40,357 nucleotides of DNA from Comamonadaceae bacterium (GCA_027485235.1 JAIXRJ010000033.1:1-40357); one strand, 5' to 3'; positions 31,223-40,357 are shown, numbered from the stretch's first letter. A program made the numbers and translations. The notes: a model not told the origin generated them from the sequence alone.

Positions 31223-31752
31223 CACACCCACCTCCACAGGGCGATGACAACAAGGGTACATGCGGCGGCCACCAGATCATCAAAAATAATGCCCCATCCA
31301 CCTCGCCACCCAAAACCCTTGAAAAGCTGATCTGCCCAGGCAACAGGCCCAGGCTTGACCGCATCAAAAAATCGAAAAAGGGCAAAGGCCGACAGTTGCC
31401 CCACAAACCCAGTGGGCATGACAAGCCAAAGGACGACCCACATGGCGATGAATTCGTCCCAAACGATCGCACCGGGGTCAGCTATGCCCATGTGCCGAGC
31501 GGTCACGGTGCAGGCCCACCAACCTATGGCGATGCTCGCCGCAATCAGAAAGCCTTGTTGCGAGGAAGACATAAAAACATCAATCAACAACCAAGCCACC
31601 CACGCCCAAAGTGTGCCAACGGTGCCTGGGGCTTTGGGGGCAAGTCCAGATCCAAAACCAAGCGCGATCATGTGTGCAGGGTGCGACAGCATAAAGCGCA
31701 GATCGACACTGGCATGGGACCCGAGGGTTGGCAGGTGCTTGTCGTTGTTCAT
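31219..31752 (-). CDS. pgpA: Phosphatidylglycerophosphatase A
   Basis: 177 residues from ATG at 31752-31750, overlapping the thiL stop as ATGA. It removes phosphate from phosphatidylglycerophosphate in the inner membrane to make phosphatidylglycerol. Family marks are GFGSGLAPKAPGTVGTLWAW, DPGAIVWDEFIAMWVVLWLV with the acidic metal ligands, and RFFDAVKPGPVAWADQLFKG, ending GWGIIFDDLVAAACTLVVIA. Three or four hydrophobic segments are seen. The thiL-pgpA pairing is conserved across proteobacteria. Confidence 0.96.
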   Translation of the reverse strand: MNNDKHLPTLGSHASVDLRFMLSHPAHMIALGFGSGLAPKAPGTVGTLWAWVAWLLIDVFMSSSQQGFLIAASIAIGWWACTVTARHMGIADPGAIVWDEFIAMWVVLWLVMPTGFVGQLSAFALFRFFDAVKPGPVAWADQLFKGFGWRGGWGIIFDDLVAAACTLVVIALWRWVW

Positions 31753-32708
31753 GCGAAATGGTCAAAAGAAGGCAGATCAAGCGACATGGCCTGACCATGG
31801 ACGTCGTGAACAGAGAGTTCTTCAGAAAGAGTGATCTGTCCTATTCGGGTGATCGGCGTGCCGGATGCCTTCGCGGCATCTTGCACCCCATACCGAAAGG
31901 ATGAAGGTGCTGTAAAAACGAGTTCGTAATCGTCACCGCCTGACAGCACACAGTTCATCTTCAAAGCATCTGGACACAGCCAAAGCGAGTTCGATGCCAG
32001 CAAGCCTTGGGCTAGCGACCATTCGATGCGAGCCCCCACACGACTGGCCTTCAGAAGATGCCCCAAGTCGCCTAAAAGGCCGTCACTGATGTCCACCATG
32101 GCGGTGGCCATACAGCGTAATGCATGGCCCAAGGCGACACGCGGTGTCGGTGTTTCCATGCGTTGCCTGGCCAAATCGAACACCGATTGCGGAAGACTGA
32201 TGTGGCCACGAAAAGCTTCGAGTGCCAAGCGCGCATCACCCAGGTGACCGCTGACATACACGTCATCACCGACCCGAGCGCCAGAGCGCAAAATGGCTTG
32301 AGAGTCTGGCACCTCACCAATGACGGTCATCGAAATGTTCAATGGGCCTTGAGTGGTGTCCCCGCCGATCAATTGGCATGCATGCGCATCTGCCAGCTCA
32401 AACAAGCCACGCGAAAAACCCGAAAGCCAAGCTTCATCAGCAGTGGGCAAAGCCAATGACAACAGAAAGAATTTAGGCGTCGCACCGCAGGCGGCCAGGT
32501 CGCTCAGATTCACGGCCAGTGCTTTGTGACCCAAGCGAGCAGGGTCAATCGTCGATAAAAAATGACGACCTTCTACGAGCATGTCGGTTGAAACAAGCAA
32601 CTGGTGACCTGCTCGAGGCGTCCAGACCGCGCAATCATCACCAATGCCCACATCGGCCTGGTTCGCATTGCGCTTGAAAAACCGTTCTATCAGTTCAAAT
32701 TCACCCAT
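31749..32708 (-). CDS. thiL: Thiamine-monophosphate kinase
   Basis: 319 residues from the ATG at 32708. It makes thiamine diphosphate from thiamine monophosphate and ATP. The PurM-like fold shows the metal-binding VGIGDDCAVWTP, STDMLVEGRHFL, LAVNLSDLAACGATPKFFLL and GGDTTQGPLNISMTVIGEV in the N-domain, and MVDISDGLLGDLGHLLKASR and VLSGGDDYELVFTAP in the C-domain. The stop overlaps the pgpA start (ATGA). It starts 49 bp after apaG ends. Confidence 0.97.
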   Translation of the reverse strand: MGEFELIERFFKRNANQADVGIGDDCAVWTPRAGHQLLVSTDMLVEGRHFLSTIDPARLGHKALAVNLSDLAACGATPKFFLLSLALPTADEAWLSGFSRGLFELADAHACQLIGGDTTQGPLNISMTVIGEVPDSQAILRSGARVGDDVYVSGHLGDARLALEAFRGHISLPQSVFDLARQRMETPTPRVALGHALRCMATAMVDISDGLLGDLGHLLKASRVGARIEWSLAQGLLASNSLWLCPDALKMNCVLSGGDDYELVFTAPSSFRYGVQDAAKASGTPITRIGQITLSEELSVHDVHGQAMSLDLPSFDHFA

Positions 32709-32757
32709 GGCGCAAGCTTAACCCGAAGGCGTTCCAACAGCAGGCCAGCTTCAAAGT

Positions 32758-33150
32758 TCAGTGCAAAGTGCGACCCAACGAACCCGAACCCGAGGATTCC
32801 AAAACAAAGGTATCTATGACGATGTCAAATCGATGGCCATCAGAAGCCACAAAGAAAAAACTGCCGTGCATCGACCCACTGGCAGTGCGCAAGCGACAGC
32901 CACTGCTGTATTGGAATGATTCTCCCGGTGACAAGAGGGGTTGCTGCCCGACAACACCAAGACCTTTGACTTCATCAACGTGCCCCAAGTCGTTTTGAAT
33001 GACCCAATGCCTTGAGATCAATTGGGCGGGTACATCGCCTGTGTTGGTGACGGTCACGGTGTAGGCAAAGGCAAACAACTCATTTAAAGGCTGACTTTGC
33101 TCGTGCAGGTAGTGGGGCGACACATCAATTTGAAAGGTGTAAGAAGGCAT
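32758..33150 (-). CDS. apaG: ApaG domain protein (Co2+/Mg2+ efflux-linked)
   Basis: 130 residues (E. coli 125), starting [20 protein letters not shown]. The fibronectin-like ApaG domain is complete: [58 protein letters not shown] and GSMHGSFFF. The biochemical role is unsettled; Salmonella mutants are affected in metal resistance. It is divergent from rpe with only 29 bp between start codons, so their promoters must overlap each other or the genes. Confidence 0.95.
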   Translation of the reverse strand: MPSYTFQIDVSPHYLHEQSQPLNELFAFAYTVTVTNTGDVPAQLISRHWVIQNDLGHVDEVKGLGVVGQQPLLSPGESFQYSSGCRLRTASGSMHGSFFFVASDGHRFDIVIDTFVLESSGSGSLGRTLH

Positions 33151-33179
33151 GTGCAGATGTTAACTGCGACAATTCAGGC

Positions 33180-33860
33180 ATGAAGAAGAACTACCGCATT
33201 GCCCCTTCCATCCTCTCGGCTGATTTCGCCCGCTTGGGCGCGGAAGTCAAAAGCGTCATTGAAGCTGGTGCGGACTGGATCCATTTCGACGTCATGGACA
33301 ACCATTACGTGCCCAATCTCACCTTTGGGCCCATGATTTGCAAAGCCCTCAAGCCGCATGCCCAAACAGGAGCGGGTGTGGACGTGCCGATCGATGTGCA
33401 CTTGATGGTTTCGCCTGTGGACACATTGGCAGCTTCCTTTGCCGATGCCGGCGCAGACCTCATCAGCTTTCACCCTGACGCCAGTGGACATGTGCACCGC
33501 AGCATTCAAGCCATCAAAAGCCAAGGTGTGAAAGCGGGCTTGGTGTTCAACCCGGCCGAACCGCTGGACGTGCTGAAGTGGACCCTTGATGAAATTGACC
33601 TGATCCTCATCATGAGCGTGAACCCCGGCTTTGGCGGTCAAAGTTTCATTGACTCCGCACTGCGCAAGATTGAACAAGCGCGCAAGTTGATAGATGCCAG
33701 CGGCCGAGACATACGACTGGAAGTCGATGGTGGCATCAAGACCGACAACATACGCCGTGTTGCCGATGCCGGGGCCGATACCTTTGTGGCGGGCAGTGCG
33801 ATTTTTGGCAAGCCCAATTACAAAGCTGTGATCGACCAGATGCGCTTGGCTTTGGGCTAA
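33180..33860 (+). CDS. rpe: Ribulose-phosphate 3-epimerase
   Basis: 226 residues. It interconverts ribulose-5-phosphate and xylulose-5-phosphate in the pentose phosphate pathway. The TIM barrel carries [40 protein letters not shown] with metal and catalytic residues, [41 protein letters not shown] and [12 protein letters not shown]. Gene gph follows 3 bp after the stop, and the pair leads into trpE, a frequent order in beta-proteobacteria. Confidence 0.97.
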   Translation: MKKNYRIAPSILSADFARLGAEVKSVIEAGADWIHFDVMDNHYVPNLTFGPMICKALKPHAQTGAGVDVPIDVHLMVSPVDTLAASFADAGADLISFHPDASGHVHRSIQAIKSQGVKAGLVFNPAEPLDVLKWTLDEIDLILIMSVNPGFGGQSFIDSALRKIEQARKLIDASGRDIRLEVDGGIKTDNIRRVADAGADTFVAGSAIFGKPNYKAVIDQMRLALG

Positions 33861-33863
33861 ATT

Positions 33864-34616
33864 GTGACCAATGCCATGCAAAATTCGTGGGATTTGCGTC
33901 AGATCGAAGCCGTCATTTTTGATCTGGACGGCACCTTGGTGCACACATTGGGTGATTTTACGATCGCCTTGAACCGCACCATGGCCGATCTGGCTTTGCC
34001 GCCTCTGCCAGAGGCCCTGGTTGGACAAACGATCGGCAAAGGCTCTGAGCATCTGATCCGCAGCTTGCTGGCGCATCAAATCACCCAGACCGAAGTCAAG
34101 GATGCAGCGCAAGCTTGTGCTGACTTGACGGTGGAGGCTTTGTTTGACCGCGCTTGGCAGCGTTACCAACACCACTATTTGGGCATCAACGGCCAATTCT
34201 CCCATGTGTACCCGGGTGTGCTCGATGCGCTCAAGTACTTCGCTTCCCAAGGCGTGCCGATGGCTTGCCTGACCAACAAGCCTTTGGCTTTTGCGCAAGC
34301 CTTGTTGAAAGACAAGTCACTGATGCACTTCTTTGGCCCCGTGTTTGGTGGCGACAGTTTTGAGCGCAAAAAACCCGACCCTTTGTCGATGTTAAAAACA
34401 TGCGAAGCCTTGGGCAGTACCGCGGCGCGGACCTTGATGGTGGGCGATTCGAGCAACGATGCCCAAGCTGCGCATGCTGCCGGATGCCCGGTGGTGCTGG
34501 TGACCTATGGCTACAACCAAGGCCAGCCTGTTCAAGAAATACCCGCAGCAGCCTGGTTGGACACACTGGCCGATTTGCCGGCATGCATGAGGGGTGTATC
34601 GCGCGGAGACACTTGA
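33864..34616 (+). CDS. gph: Phosphoglycolate phosphatase (HAD family)
   Basis: 250 residues from GTG 33864; ATG 33876, four codons later, is equally possible, and neither has a strong ribosome site. The HAD motifs are AVIFDLDGTLVHTLGDF (nucleophile and general acid Asp), the Thr/Ser motif CLTNKPLAFAQALL, Lys in FERKKPDP and the acidic MVGDSSNDAQAAHAAGCPVV. It clears 2-phosphoglycolate made during DNA repair. After DGTLV this copy has His-Thr where E. coli Gph has Asp-Ser; the catalytic residues are unaffected. It probably shares a transcript with rpe. Confidence 0.93.
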   Translation: MTNAMQNSWDLRQIEAVIFDLDGTLVHTLGDFTIALNRTMADLALPPLPEALVGQTIGKGSEHLIRSLLAHQITQTEVKDAAQACADLTVEALFDRAWQRYQHHYLGINGQFSHVYPGVLDALKYFASQGVPMACLTNKPLAFAQALLKDKSLMHFFGPVFGGDSFERKKPDPLSMLKTCEALGSTAARTLMVGDSSNDAQAAHAAGCPVVLVTYGYNQGQPVQEIPAAAWLDTLADLPACMRGVSRGDT

Positions 34617-34661
34617 CGCGCGCGGCGGAAAAACCCCCGCTGGGGGACTACATTTTCAATA

Positions 34662-34691
34662 TTGAATCAAGCCTGAAGCCTTTGCTACACT
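34662..34691 (+). promoter_or_regulatory. Putative trp operon promoter
   Basis: TTGAAT (34662-34667) and TACACT (34686-34691) with an 18-bp spacer. The predicted start of transcription is only a few bases before the leader-peptide ATG at 34701, so the leader message would have almost no 5' untranslated region. Confidence 0.4.
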
Positions 34692-34700
34692 TCGCATACC

Positions 34701-34796
34701 ATGTTCATCCATGCTCATATTCCCAGTGCAGTCAGCCTGCCGAGCCATTCCCACGCGGAAGGCCGGGGAGCCTGGCCCTGGCGTCGGCCAGTCTGA
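34701..34796 (+). CDS. trpL: Putative trp leader peptide
   Basis: 31 codons, ATG 34701 to TGA 34794-34796, too short for routine gene calling. It begins MFIHAHIPSAVSL and ends RGAWPWRRPV, with two Trp codons separated by one Pro near its end, as expected of an attenuator peptide that senses charged tRNA-Trp. Stalling at those codons would cover the left arm (34772-34777) of the hairpin that follows. It stands 121 bp upstream of trpE. No strong ribosome site is visible, matching the nearly leaderless promoter position. Confidence 0.65.
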   Translation: MFIHAHIPSAVSLPSHSHAEGRGAWPWRRPV

Positions 34797-34890
34797 CACC
34801 ATCAATTGTGCGGCTTGCCCGCCACCCGCACCCGGCTTGAAATGAACATGGCCGGGCAATTGGATAAATGAAAAGCACCTCAAGTGAGGT
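34772..34890 (+). promoter_or_regulatory. trp leader RNA with competing stems
   Basis: CTGGCC (34772-34777) pairs with GGCCAG (34786-34791), spanning the Trp codons. Downstream, TTGCCCG (34815-34821) can pair with CGGGCAA (34853-34859), or CCCGGC (34831-34836) with GCCGGG (34851-34856); these cannot coexist on the same right arm. ACCTC (34877-34881) pairs with GAGGT (34886-34890), and its CCTC could instead pair with the trpE ribosome site GGAGG (34904-34908). There is no clear U-run, so control may act on translation rather than by intrinsic termination. Confidence 0.5.
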
Positions 34891-34917
34891 CGCCGAGCCC
34901 TTTGGAGGCGGTAGCCT

Positions 34918-36417
34918 GTGATCACCGAACTTGAATTCAAAAGCCTGGCCAGTCAAGGCTACAACCGCATTCCACTCATGCTGGAAGCTTTTGCCGATTT
35001 GGAAACGCCCCTGTCGCTTTACCTGAAGCTGGCCCATACCAAGGACAACGGCAAATTCAGCTTTTTGCTCGAATCGGTGGTGGGTGGTGAGCGTTTTGGG
35101 CGCTACAGCTTCATTGGTTTGCCAGCCCGTACGCTGCTGCGCGCCAGCGGCTTTGGTGCGCAAGCCAAGACCGAAGTGGTGCGTGACGGCGCGGTCATCG
35201 AAACGGTCACGGGCAATCCGCTGGATTTCATTGAACAGTACCAAAAGCGTTTCAAAGTGGCCTTGAGACCCGGCCTGCCGCGCTTTTGCGGCGGCCTGGC
35301 AGGTTACTTTGGCTACGACGCCGTGCGCTACATCGAGAAAAAACTCGAAAAAACCTGCCCCCTCGACACCTTGGGTACCCCGGACATCTTGCTGCTTCAA
35401 TGCGAAGAGCTGGCCGTCATCGACAACCTGTCAGGCAAGCTTTATTTGATCGTGTACGCCGATCCTGCCACAGCAGAGGCCTATGTGGTCGCCAAAAAAC
35501 GCTTGCGCGACCTCAAAGAGCAGCTCAAGTACTCGGTCAGCGCGCCCGTGGTCAAAGCCAGTCAGTCTTACCCGGCAGAGCGGGACTTTGCCAAAGCCGA
35601 TTACATCGCGGCGGTGGAAAAAGCCAAGGAGTTGATCGCAGGTGGCGACTTCATGCAGGTGCAAGTGGGGCAGCGGATCAAAAAGCGCTACACCGAGAGC
35701 CCGCTGTCGCTGTACAGAGCGTTGCGTTCGCTCAACCCCAGCCCCTACATGTATTTCTACAATTTTGGCGACTTCCATGTGGTCGGCGCCAGCCCTGAGA
35801 TTTTGGTGCGCCAGGAGCAAACCAAAGAGGGCGCCAAAGTCATCATCCGACCCCTGGCGGGCACACGCCCACGCGGCGCAACGCCCGAAAAAGACAAGGC
35901 TGCCGAGGTCGAACTCATCAATGACCCGAAAGAGCGGGCCGAGCATGTGATGCTGATCGACCTGGCGCGCAATGACATTGGCCGCATTGCCAAGATCGGC
36001 TCGGTCAAGGTGACCGAGGCCTTTGTGGTCGAGCGTTACAGCCATGTGATGCACATTGTGAGCAACGTCGAAGGCGTGTTGAACGAAGGCATGAGCAATA
36101 TGGACGTGCTCAAAGCCACGTTTCCGGCCGGAACCTTGACCGGAGCACCCAAAGTACACGCGATGGAACTGATCGACCAGTTCGAGCCTGTCAAGCGCGG
36201 CATTTATGGCGGCGCTTGTGGCTACATCAGTTATGCGGGCGACATGGACGTGGCCATTGCCATTCGCACTGCGATCATCAAAGATCAGACGCTGTATGTG
36301 CAGGCGGCCGCGGGCGTGGTGGCTGATTCGGTGCCTGAGATGGAATGGCGTGAAACCGAGCACAAGGCCCGTGCATTGCTGCGGGCCAGCGAGTTGGTCG
36401 AAGAAGGTCTGGAGTGA
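34918..36417 (+). CDS. trpE: Anthranilate synthase component I
   Basis: 499 residues from GTG 34918, with GGAGG 9 bases upstream. It makes anthranilate from chorismate with ammonia from TrpG, the first step of tryptophan synthesis. The N-domain holds the Trp feedback site: [20 protein letters not shown] contains the LLES element. The catalytic chorismate-binding half (about 230-490) includes [88 protein letters not shown] and [17 protein letters not shown]. TrpG follows with 2 bp between stop and start. Confidence 0.97.
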   Translation: MITELEFKSLASQGYNRIPLMLEAFADLETPLSLYLKLAHTKDNGKFSFLLESVVGGERFGRYSFIGLPARTLLRASGFGAQAKTEVVRDGAVIETVTGNPLDFIEQYQKRFKVALRPGLPRFCGGLAGYFGYDAVRYIEKKLEKTCPLDTLGTPDILLLQCEELAVIDNLSGKLYLIVYADPATAEAYVVAKKRLRDLKEQLKYSVSAPVVKASQSYPAERDFAKADYIAAVEKAKELIAGGDFMQVQVGQRIKKRYTESPLSLYRALRSLNPSPYMYFYNFGDFHVVGASPEILVRQEQTKEGAKVIIRPLAGTRPRGATPEKDKAAEVELINDPKERAEHVMLIDLARNDIGRIAKIGSVKVTEAFVVERYSHVMHIVSNVEGVLNEGMSNMDVLKATFPAGTLTGAPKVHAMELIDQFEPVKRGIYGGACGYISYAGDMDVAIAIRTAIIKDQTLYVQAAAGVVADSVPEMEWRETEHKARALLRASELVEEGLE

Positions 36418-36419
36418 TC

Positions 36420-37001
36420 ATGGCGAAAAAAATCAAGCTCCTGATGGTCGACAACTACGACTCCTTCACTTTCAACATCGTCCAGTACTTCGGTGAACTG
36501 GGGGCCGAGGTCGAGGTGTTTCGCAACGACGAAATCACCCTCGAGGGCATTGCCGCGCGTCAACCCGATCGCTTGGTGATTTCGCCTGGTCCCTGCTCCC
36601 CAGCCGAGGCGGGCCTGTCGGTGGCAGCCATCCAGCACTTCGCGGGCCAAATGCCCATCCTGGGCGTGTGCCTGGGTCACCAAAGCATCGGTGCCGCTTT
36701 CGGTGGAAAAATCGTTCGGGCGCAAGCGCTGATGCATGGCAAAACCAGCGTCATCACCACCACACAGGAAGGCGTGTTTGCGGGTTTGCCGGAAAACTTC
36801 ACCGTCAACCGCTACCACTCGCTGGCCATTGATCGGGTCAGTCGTCCCCCGTGTCTTAAAGTCACCGCTTGGACAGACGATGGCGAAATCATGGGCGTGC
36901 GCCACACCGAGTTGGACATCGAGGGCGTGCAGTTTCATCCCGAGTCCATCCTGACCGAGCATGGCCATGCCATGCTGAAAAACTTTCTCGTTCGGCCCTG
37001 A
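36420..37001 (+). CDS. trpG: Anthranilate synthase component II (glutamine amidotransferase)
   Basis: 193 residues from ATG 36420, with TGGAG (36410-36414) 5 bases upstream; GTG 36414 is an overlapping alternative. The class I amidotransferase triad is complete: Cys in [18 protein letters not shown], and His and Glu in [14 protein letters not shown]. The start [20 protein letters not shown] and [12 protein letters not shown] are TrpG/PabA marks. It provides ammonia to TrpE, and may also serve PabB as in other bacteria lacking a separate pabA (not testable here). Confidence 0.97.
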   Translation: MAKKIKLLMVDNYDSFTFNIVQYFGELGAEVEVFRNDEITLEGIAARQPDRLVISPGPCSPAEAGLSVAAIQHFAGQMPILGVCLGHQSIGAAFGGKIVRAQALMHGKTSVITTTQEGVFAGLPENFTVNRYHSLAIDRVSRPPCLKVTAWTDDGEIMGVRHTELDIEGVQFHPESILTEHGHAMLKNFLVRP

Positions 37002-37035
37002 GTGCCACGTTCATTGAATTCCAGCAAGGACTCCT

Positions 37036-38064
37036 ATGCCCATCACGCCTCAAGAAGCTTTGCAGCGCACCATCGAGCACCGTGAAATTTTCCACGACGA
37101 GATGCTCCACATCATGCGCATGGTCATGAATGGCGAGCTGTCGCCGGTGATGACCGCGGCCTTCATCACGGGCTTGCGTGTGAAAAAGGAAACGATTGGT
37201 GAAATCACGGCCGCCGCACAGGTGATGCGCGAGTTCTCCACCAAGGTGCATGTGGTCAATCCCGCAAATTTGGTGGACATTGTGGGCACCGGCGGGGACG
37301 GGGCGCACACCTTCAACATCTCGACCTGCGCCATGTTTGTGGCCGCCGCTGCAGGTGCCAAGACGGCCAAACATGGTGGTCGCAGCGTGAGCAGCAAATC
37401 GGGCAGCGCCGATGTGGTCGAAGCGCTCGGCATCCAGATGAACCTCACGCCAGAACAGATCGCGCGATCCATTGAGGAGGTGGGCATTGGCTTCATGTTC
37501 GCACCCAATCACCACCCCACCATGAAAAACGTGGCTCCGGTGCGCAAAGAGCTGGGCATACGCACCATTTTCAACATCTTGGGACCATTGACCAACCCGG
37601 CCGGGGCCCCCAACATTTTGATGGGCGTTTTCCACTCTGATCTGGTCGGTATTCAGGTGCGGGCCTTGCAACGTCTGGGCGCAGAGCATGCCTTGGTGGT
37701 TTACGGCCGCGACGGCATGGATGAGATCAGTCTGGGGGCTTCCACCTTGGTGGGGGAGCTCAAGAATGGTCAGATCACAGAGTATGAAATCCACCCTGAA
37801 GATTTTGGTTTGCCGATGGCGAGCAACCGGGCACTTCGGGTCGATACGCCAGAGCAGTCCTTGGCTGTTTTGCGCGGGGTGCTCGACAACCAGCCGGGCG
37901 CAGCAAAAGACATTGTGGTGCTCAACGCTGGGGCAGCTTTGTATGCAGCTCATGTGGCCTCCAGCATTGCAGAAGGTGTTGAGCGTGCCCGGGTGGCCAT
38001 TGAGTCCGGTGCTGCCAAAGCCAAACTGGCGCAGTTTGTGGCCTTCAGTCAATCCCTTGCTTGA
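37036..38064 (+). CDS. trpD: Anthranilate phosphoribosyltransferase
   Basis: 342 residues, a stand-alone TrpD not fused to TrpG. Phosphoribosyl-diphosphate and magnesium binding is seen in [20 protein letters not shown], followed by [20 protein letters not shown], anthranilate-site residues in [20 protein letters not shown] and [17 protein letters not shown], and the acidic metal pair in [19 protein letters not shown] precedes the ATG. It lies 34 bp after trpG. The gap to trpC is longer (135 bp) and holds a strong stem. Confidence 0.97.
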   Translation: MPITPQEALQRTIEHREIFHDEMLHIMRMVMNGELSPVMTAAFITGLRVKKETIGEITAAAQVMREFSTKVHVVNPANLVDIVGTGGDGAHTFNISTCAMFVAAAAGAKTAKHGGRSVSSKSGSADVVEALGIQMNLTPEQIARSIEEVGIGFMFAPNHHPTMKNVAPVRKELGIRTIFNILGPLTNPAGAPNILMGVFHSDLVGIQVRALQRLGAEHALVVYGRDGMDEISLGASTLVGELKNGQITEYEIHPEDFGLPMASNRALRVDTPEQSLAVLRGVLDNQPGAAKDIVVLNAGAALYAAHVASSIAEGVERARVAIESGAAKAKLAQFVAFSQSLA

Positions 38065-38128
38065 TGTGGCGAAATGAGGTTTCTGGAAGGTTTTGGGCGT
38101 TTTGGTCTTGTTGGTTTGGGTGTTAACG

Positions 38129-38149
38129 GGTGCCGTGATGCACGGCGCC
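38129..38149 (+). promoter_or_regulatory. Strong stem-loop between trpD and trpC
   Basis: GGTGCCGTG (38129-38137) pairs with CACGGCGCC (38141-38149) around ATG, nine pairs with one G-U. A T-rich but broken run follows (TTGGTTCGTATTT). It could stop a fraction of transcripts or protect the trpGD message. Confidence 0.5.
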
Positions 38150-38199
38150 TTGGTTCGTATTTGGGTAAACGGCGCGGTCGCGTCTGATCGGAAAAAATC

Positions 38200-38988
38200 A
38201 TGAGTGACATTCTGAATAAAATTATCTCAGTCAAACGCGAAGAGGTCGCCGCAGCCTTGCCTAAGAAATCTCTGGCCGCCATGCGCGCCGATGCCGAAAG
38301 CCGTGTGCTGACCCGCGATTTCGAGGGCGCAATGCGCGCCAAGTTGGCCGCAAGCCAAGCGGCGGTGATTGCCGAGGTCAAAAAGGCCAGTCCTTCCAAA
38401 GGGGTGCTGCGGGAAGCGTTTATGCCGGCAGACATCGCGCAAAGCTATGCCGAGCACGGCGCGGCGTGTTTGTCGGTGTTGACGGATAAACAGTTCTTTC
38501 AGGGCAGTGTGGACTACCTCAAACAAGCCCGGGCCAGTTGCGACTTGCCAGTGCTGCGCAAGGACTTCATGATCGATCCTTACCAGGTCTATGAAGCACG
38601 GGCCATGGGCGCGGATGCCATCTTGTTGATTGCGGCCTGCCTAGACGACGCCCAGATGGCCGACCTCGAGACGATGGCGCGCAGCTTGGACATGGCGGTG
38701 CTGGTGGAGGTCCACGACCGCGTTGAACTGGAACGGGCCTTGAAGCTCAAGACCCGCCTCGTGGGGATCAATAACCGCAACTTGCGTACTTTTGAAGTGT
38801 CCTTGCAAACCACCCTCGACATGTTGCCCCATGTGCCGGCGGACCGTTTGTTGGTCACTGAAAGTGGCATTTTGAATGCGGCCGACGTGAAGCGCATGCG
38901 CGAAGCCAACGTTCATGCCTTCTTGGTGGGGGAGGCCTTCATGCGCGCCGCCGATCCAGGCGAAGCTTTGGCCGCATTGTTTGCCTGA
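38200..38988 (+). CDS. trpC: Indole-3-glycerol-phosphate synthase
   Basis: 262 residues, single-function (not fused to TrpF). The TIM barrel motifs are complete: [20 protein letters not shown] with catalytic Glu and Lys, [38 protein letters not shown] with catalytic Lys, [42 protein letters not shown] and [14 protein letters not shown]. It converts carboxyphenylamino-deoxyribulose phosphate to indole glycerol phosphate. trpF, trpB and trpA are not in the window. The ung gene starts 4 bp after its stop. Confidence 0.97.
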   Translation: MSDILNKIISVKREEVAAALPKKSLAAMRADAESRVLTRDFEGAMRAKLAASQAAVIAEVKKASPSKGVLREAFMPADIAQSYAEHGAACLSVLTDKQFFQGSVDYLKQARASCDLPVLRKDFMIDPYQVYEARAMGADAILLIAACLDDAQMADLETMARSLDMAVLVEVHDRVELERALKLKTRLVGINNRNLRTFEVSLQTTLDMLPHVPADRLLVTESGILNAADVKRMREANVHAFLVGEAFMRAADPGEALAALFA

Positions 38989-38992
38989 AGCG

Positions 38993-39742
38993 GTGTCACA
39001 ACAAGGCGCGCTGTTTGAAGATGCGGCGTCGGCGGTGGGTCGCCTGACCGAGTGGCCGCCTGATCTGTCGGAGTTGACCCCTGAATGGCGGTCCTTGGTG
39101 GCTGTTTTTTTAAGCTCACCTGTTGGGCAAGATTTATCGAACCGCTTGGCTGAACGTTTGGCACAGGGCGCCGTGGTGTACCCGCCTGAGCCATTTCGGG
39201 CATTGGCTTTGACACCACTGAGCCAAGTGCGGGTGGTGATTTTGGGTCAGGACCCTTATCACGGTCCGGGCCAAGCCGAGGGCTTGTCGTTTTCTGTGCC
39301 CGCAGGCGTTCGCGTACCGCCCAGTCTGCGCAACATATTCAAGGAACTTCAGCAAAGTCTGGGTCCTTCGACTTCCCGAACCGGCTCATTGGTGGACTGG
39401 GCCAGGCAGGGCGTTTTGTTGCTCAACACCTGTTTGACGGTGGAAGATCGCCAGCCTGCCAGCCATGCGCGCTGGGGTTGGGAGGCATTGACCGATGCAT
39501 TGGTTCAGGCGGTGGCAAGAAAAGGGCAAGCCGTCGTGTTCATGCTTTGGGGAGCCCATGCACAGGCCAAAAGTGAGTTGATTGCTCAAGTGGCGGACGC
39601 GGGATGGCATTTGGTCTTGACATCCAACCACCCCTCACCCTTGTCCGCGACACGTTTGCCCGTACCCTTTTTGGGTTCAAGACACTTTGTACTGGCGAAT
39701 GACTTTTTGCAAGGACACGGTCAAAAACCGATCGTTTGGTGA
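38993..39742 (+). CDS. ung: Uracil-DNA glycosylase (family 1)
   Basis: 249 residues from GTG 38993 (MSQQGALFEDAASAV); TTG 38981, overlapping trpC, is an alternative, and no start has a strong ribosome site. It removes uracil from DNA. The water-activating motif is VVILGQDPYHGPGQAEGLSF, the uracil pocket includes VPPSLRNIFKEL and GVLLLNTCLTVEDRQPASHA, and the DNA-intercalation loop is LTSNHPSPLSATRL. The N-terminal 30 residues are variable. The family usually has about 225-230 residues, so the extra length is all N-terminal. Confidence 0.95.
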   Translation: MSQQGALFEDAASAVGRLTEWPPDLSELTPEWRSLVAVFLSSPVGQDLSNRLAERLAQGAVVYPPEPFRALALTPLSQVRVVILGQDPYHGPGQAEGLSFSVPAGVRVPPSLRNIFKELQQSLGPSTSRTGSLVDWARQGVLLLNTCLTVEDRQPASHARWGWEALTDALVQAVARKGQAVVFMLWGAHAQAKSELIAQVADAGWHLVLTSNHPSPLSATRLPVPFLGSRHFVLANDFLQGHGQKPIVW

Positions 39743-39757
39743 GAATTTTGCGGTGAC

Positions 39758-39787
39758 TTGCTGGGATCAAATAAAAGATGGCATAAT
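39758..39787 (+). promoter_or_regulatory. Putative promoter of the tRNA-tuf transcript
   Basis: TTGCTG (39758-39763) and CATAAT (39782-39787), 18 bp apart, lie 15 bp before the tRNA-Tyr. The spacer is A-rich. This would drive tRNA-Tyr, tRNA-Gly, tRNA-Thr and tuf together. Confidence 0.5.
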
Positions 39788-39802
39788 ATGAGACTCGCTT
39801 CT

Positions 39803-39888
39803 GGAGGGGTGCCCGAGTGGCTAAAGGGGGCAGACTGTAAATCTGTTGGCTTACGCCTACACTGGTTCGAATCCAGTCTCCTCCACCA
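39803..39888 (+). tRNA. tRNA-Tyr (GTA)
   Basis: 86 bases with CCA encoded. The acceptor GGAGGGG pairs with CTCCTCC, the anticodon loop is CTGTAAA, and a long class II variable arm follows (GGCTTACGCC region), as expected for bacterial tRNA-Tyr. GTA has G34, so it is a substrate of the queuosine pathway represented by tgt and queA. Confidence 0.95.
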
Positions 39889-39977
39889 GCAAACTGGCTC
39901 ACGCCGGTTGACATGTTGAGCAATTGGAAAAGGTTTCCAAGCATTGGCGCTGCAGCCACTCATGCGGTGCCATCAGT

Positions 39978-40051
39978 GCGGGAGTAGTTCAATGGTAGAA
40001 CCTTAGCCTTCCAAGCTAATGACACGGGTTCGATTCCCGTTTCCCGCTCCA
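39978..40051 (+). tRNA. tRNA-Gly (TCC)
   Basis: 74 bases with CCA encoded. The acceptor GCGGGAG pairs with TTCCCGC with one G-U, the anticodon loop is CTTCCAA, and the T-arm GGGTTCGATTCCC is canonical. An 89-bp spacer without other features separates it from tRNA-Tyr. Confidence 0.95.
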
Positions 40052-40081
40052 GTCAATTGCTTGAGTTTGTCAAAGATTTTC

Positions 40082-40156
<75 letters not shown>

Positions 40157-40205
40157 GTTACGGGGCGTTCAGTGCAAGCTGAGTGCCCGTCTGTCTTTTT
40201 ATTGA

Positions 40206-40357
<152 letters not shown>

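Overview
The window reads as chromosome of a betaproteobacterium, order Burkholderiales, most likely family Comamonadaceae (Limnohabitans/Rhodoferax-like). The reasons are the high-GC codon use, a PhaM-type polyhydroxybutyrate granule protein, the recG-oxyR-ubiA order, the lengths and sequence character of the ribosomal proteins, and the tRNA-Tyr/Gly/Thr-tuf block. The genus is an inference; no database search was possible. There is no prophage, insertion sequence or CRISPR array. Almost everything is housekeeping, so the interest lies in regulatory and repeat DNA and in a few odd proteins.

Layout. (1) 1-2494: the end of a TonB-dependent receptor, a secreted Asp-box propeller protein with a Cys-Glu-Cys-Cys motif, and an overlapping His-rich exported protein with a CxxC thioredoxin-like motif; together they look like a metal-related uptake module. 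(2) 2495-8759: sulfate/thiosulfate ABC importer with two tandem substrate-binding proteins separated by a small acidic protein, then cysU, cysW and cysA. Two clusters of a 25-bp dispersed palindromic repeat occur here, one fused to a 38-bp tandem array (4290-4441), one between cysW and cysA. (3) 8806-10766: a PhaM-like protein overlapping a FIST-domain sensor gene. (4) 10835-14096: queuosine genes tgt and queA on the minus strand, with an alpha/beta hydrolase on the plus strand between them. Tgt carries a 23-residue insertion beside its zinc site. (5) 14437-21647: a small HTH regulator, recG, oxyR, ubiA, proC (minus) and glpK.

(6) 21700-30732: the spc and alpha ribosomal protein genes rplN-X-E, rpsN-H, rplF-R, rpsE, rpmD, rplO, secY, rpmJ, rpsM-K-D, rpoA, rplQ, then the initiator tRNA and a strong bidirectional terminator. 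The S10 genes do not precede rplN (glpK does), and infA is missing between secY and rpmJ, where two hairpins sit instead. Hairpins also stand before rpsD, rpoA and rplQ. (7) 30752-33150 (minus): apaG-thiL-pgpA-cinA, translationally coupled from thiL on. (8) 33180-39742: rpe, gph, a trp leader peptide with two Trp codons and pairing RNA segments, trpE-trpG-trpD-trpC, and ung. (9) 39803-40357: tRNA-Tyr, tRNA-Gly, tRNA-Thr and the start of tuf.

The best candidates for something little described are the TonB/CECC/His-rich module, the hybrid 38-bp array with its relatives, the parallel promoters of the duplicated sulfate-binding genes, the Tgt insertion, and the trp leader, which lacks an obvious U-run terminator. 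None is proven novel from sequence alone.
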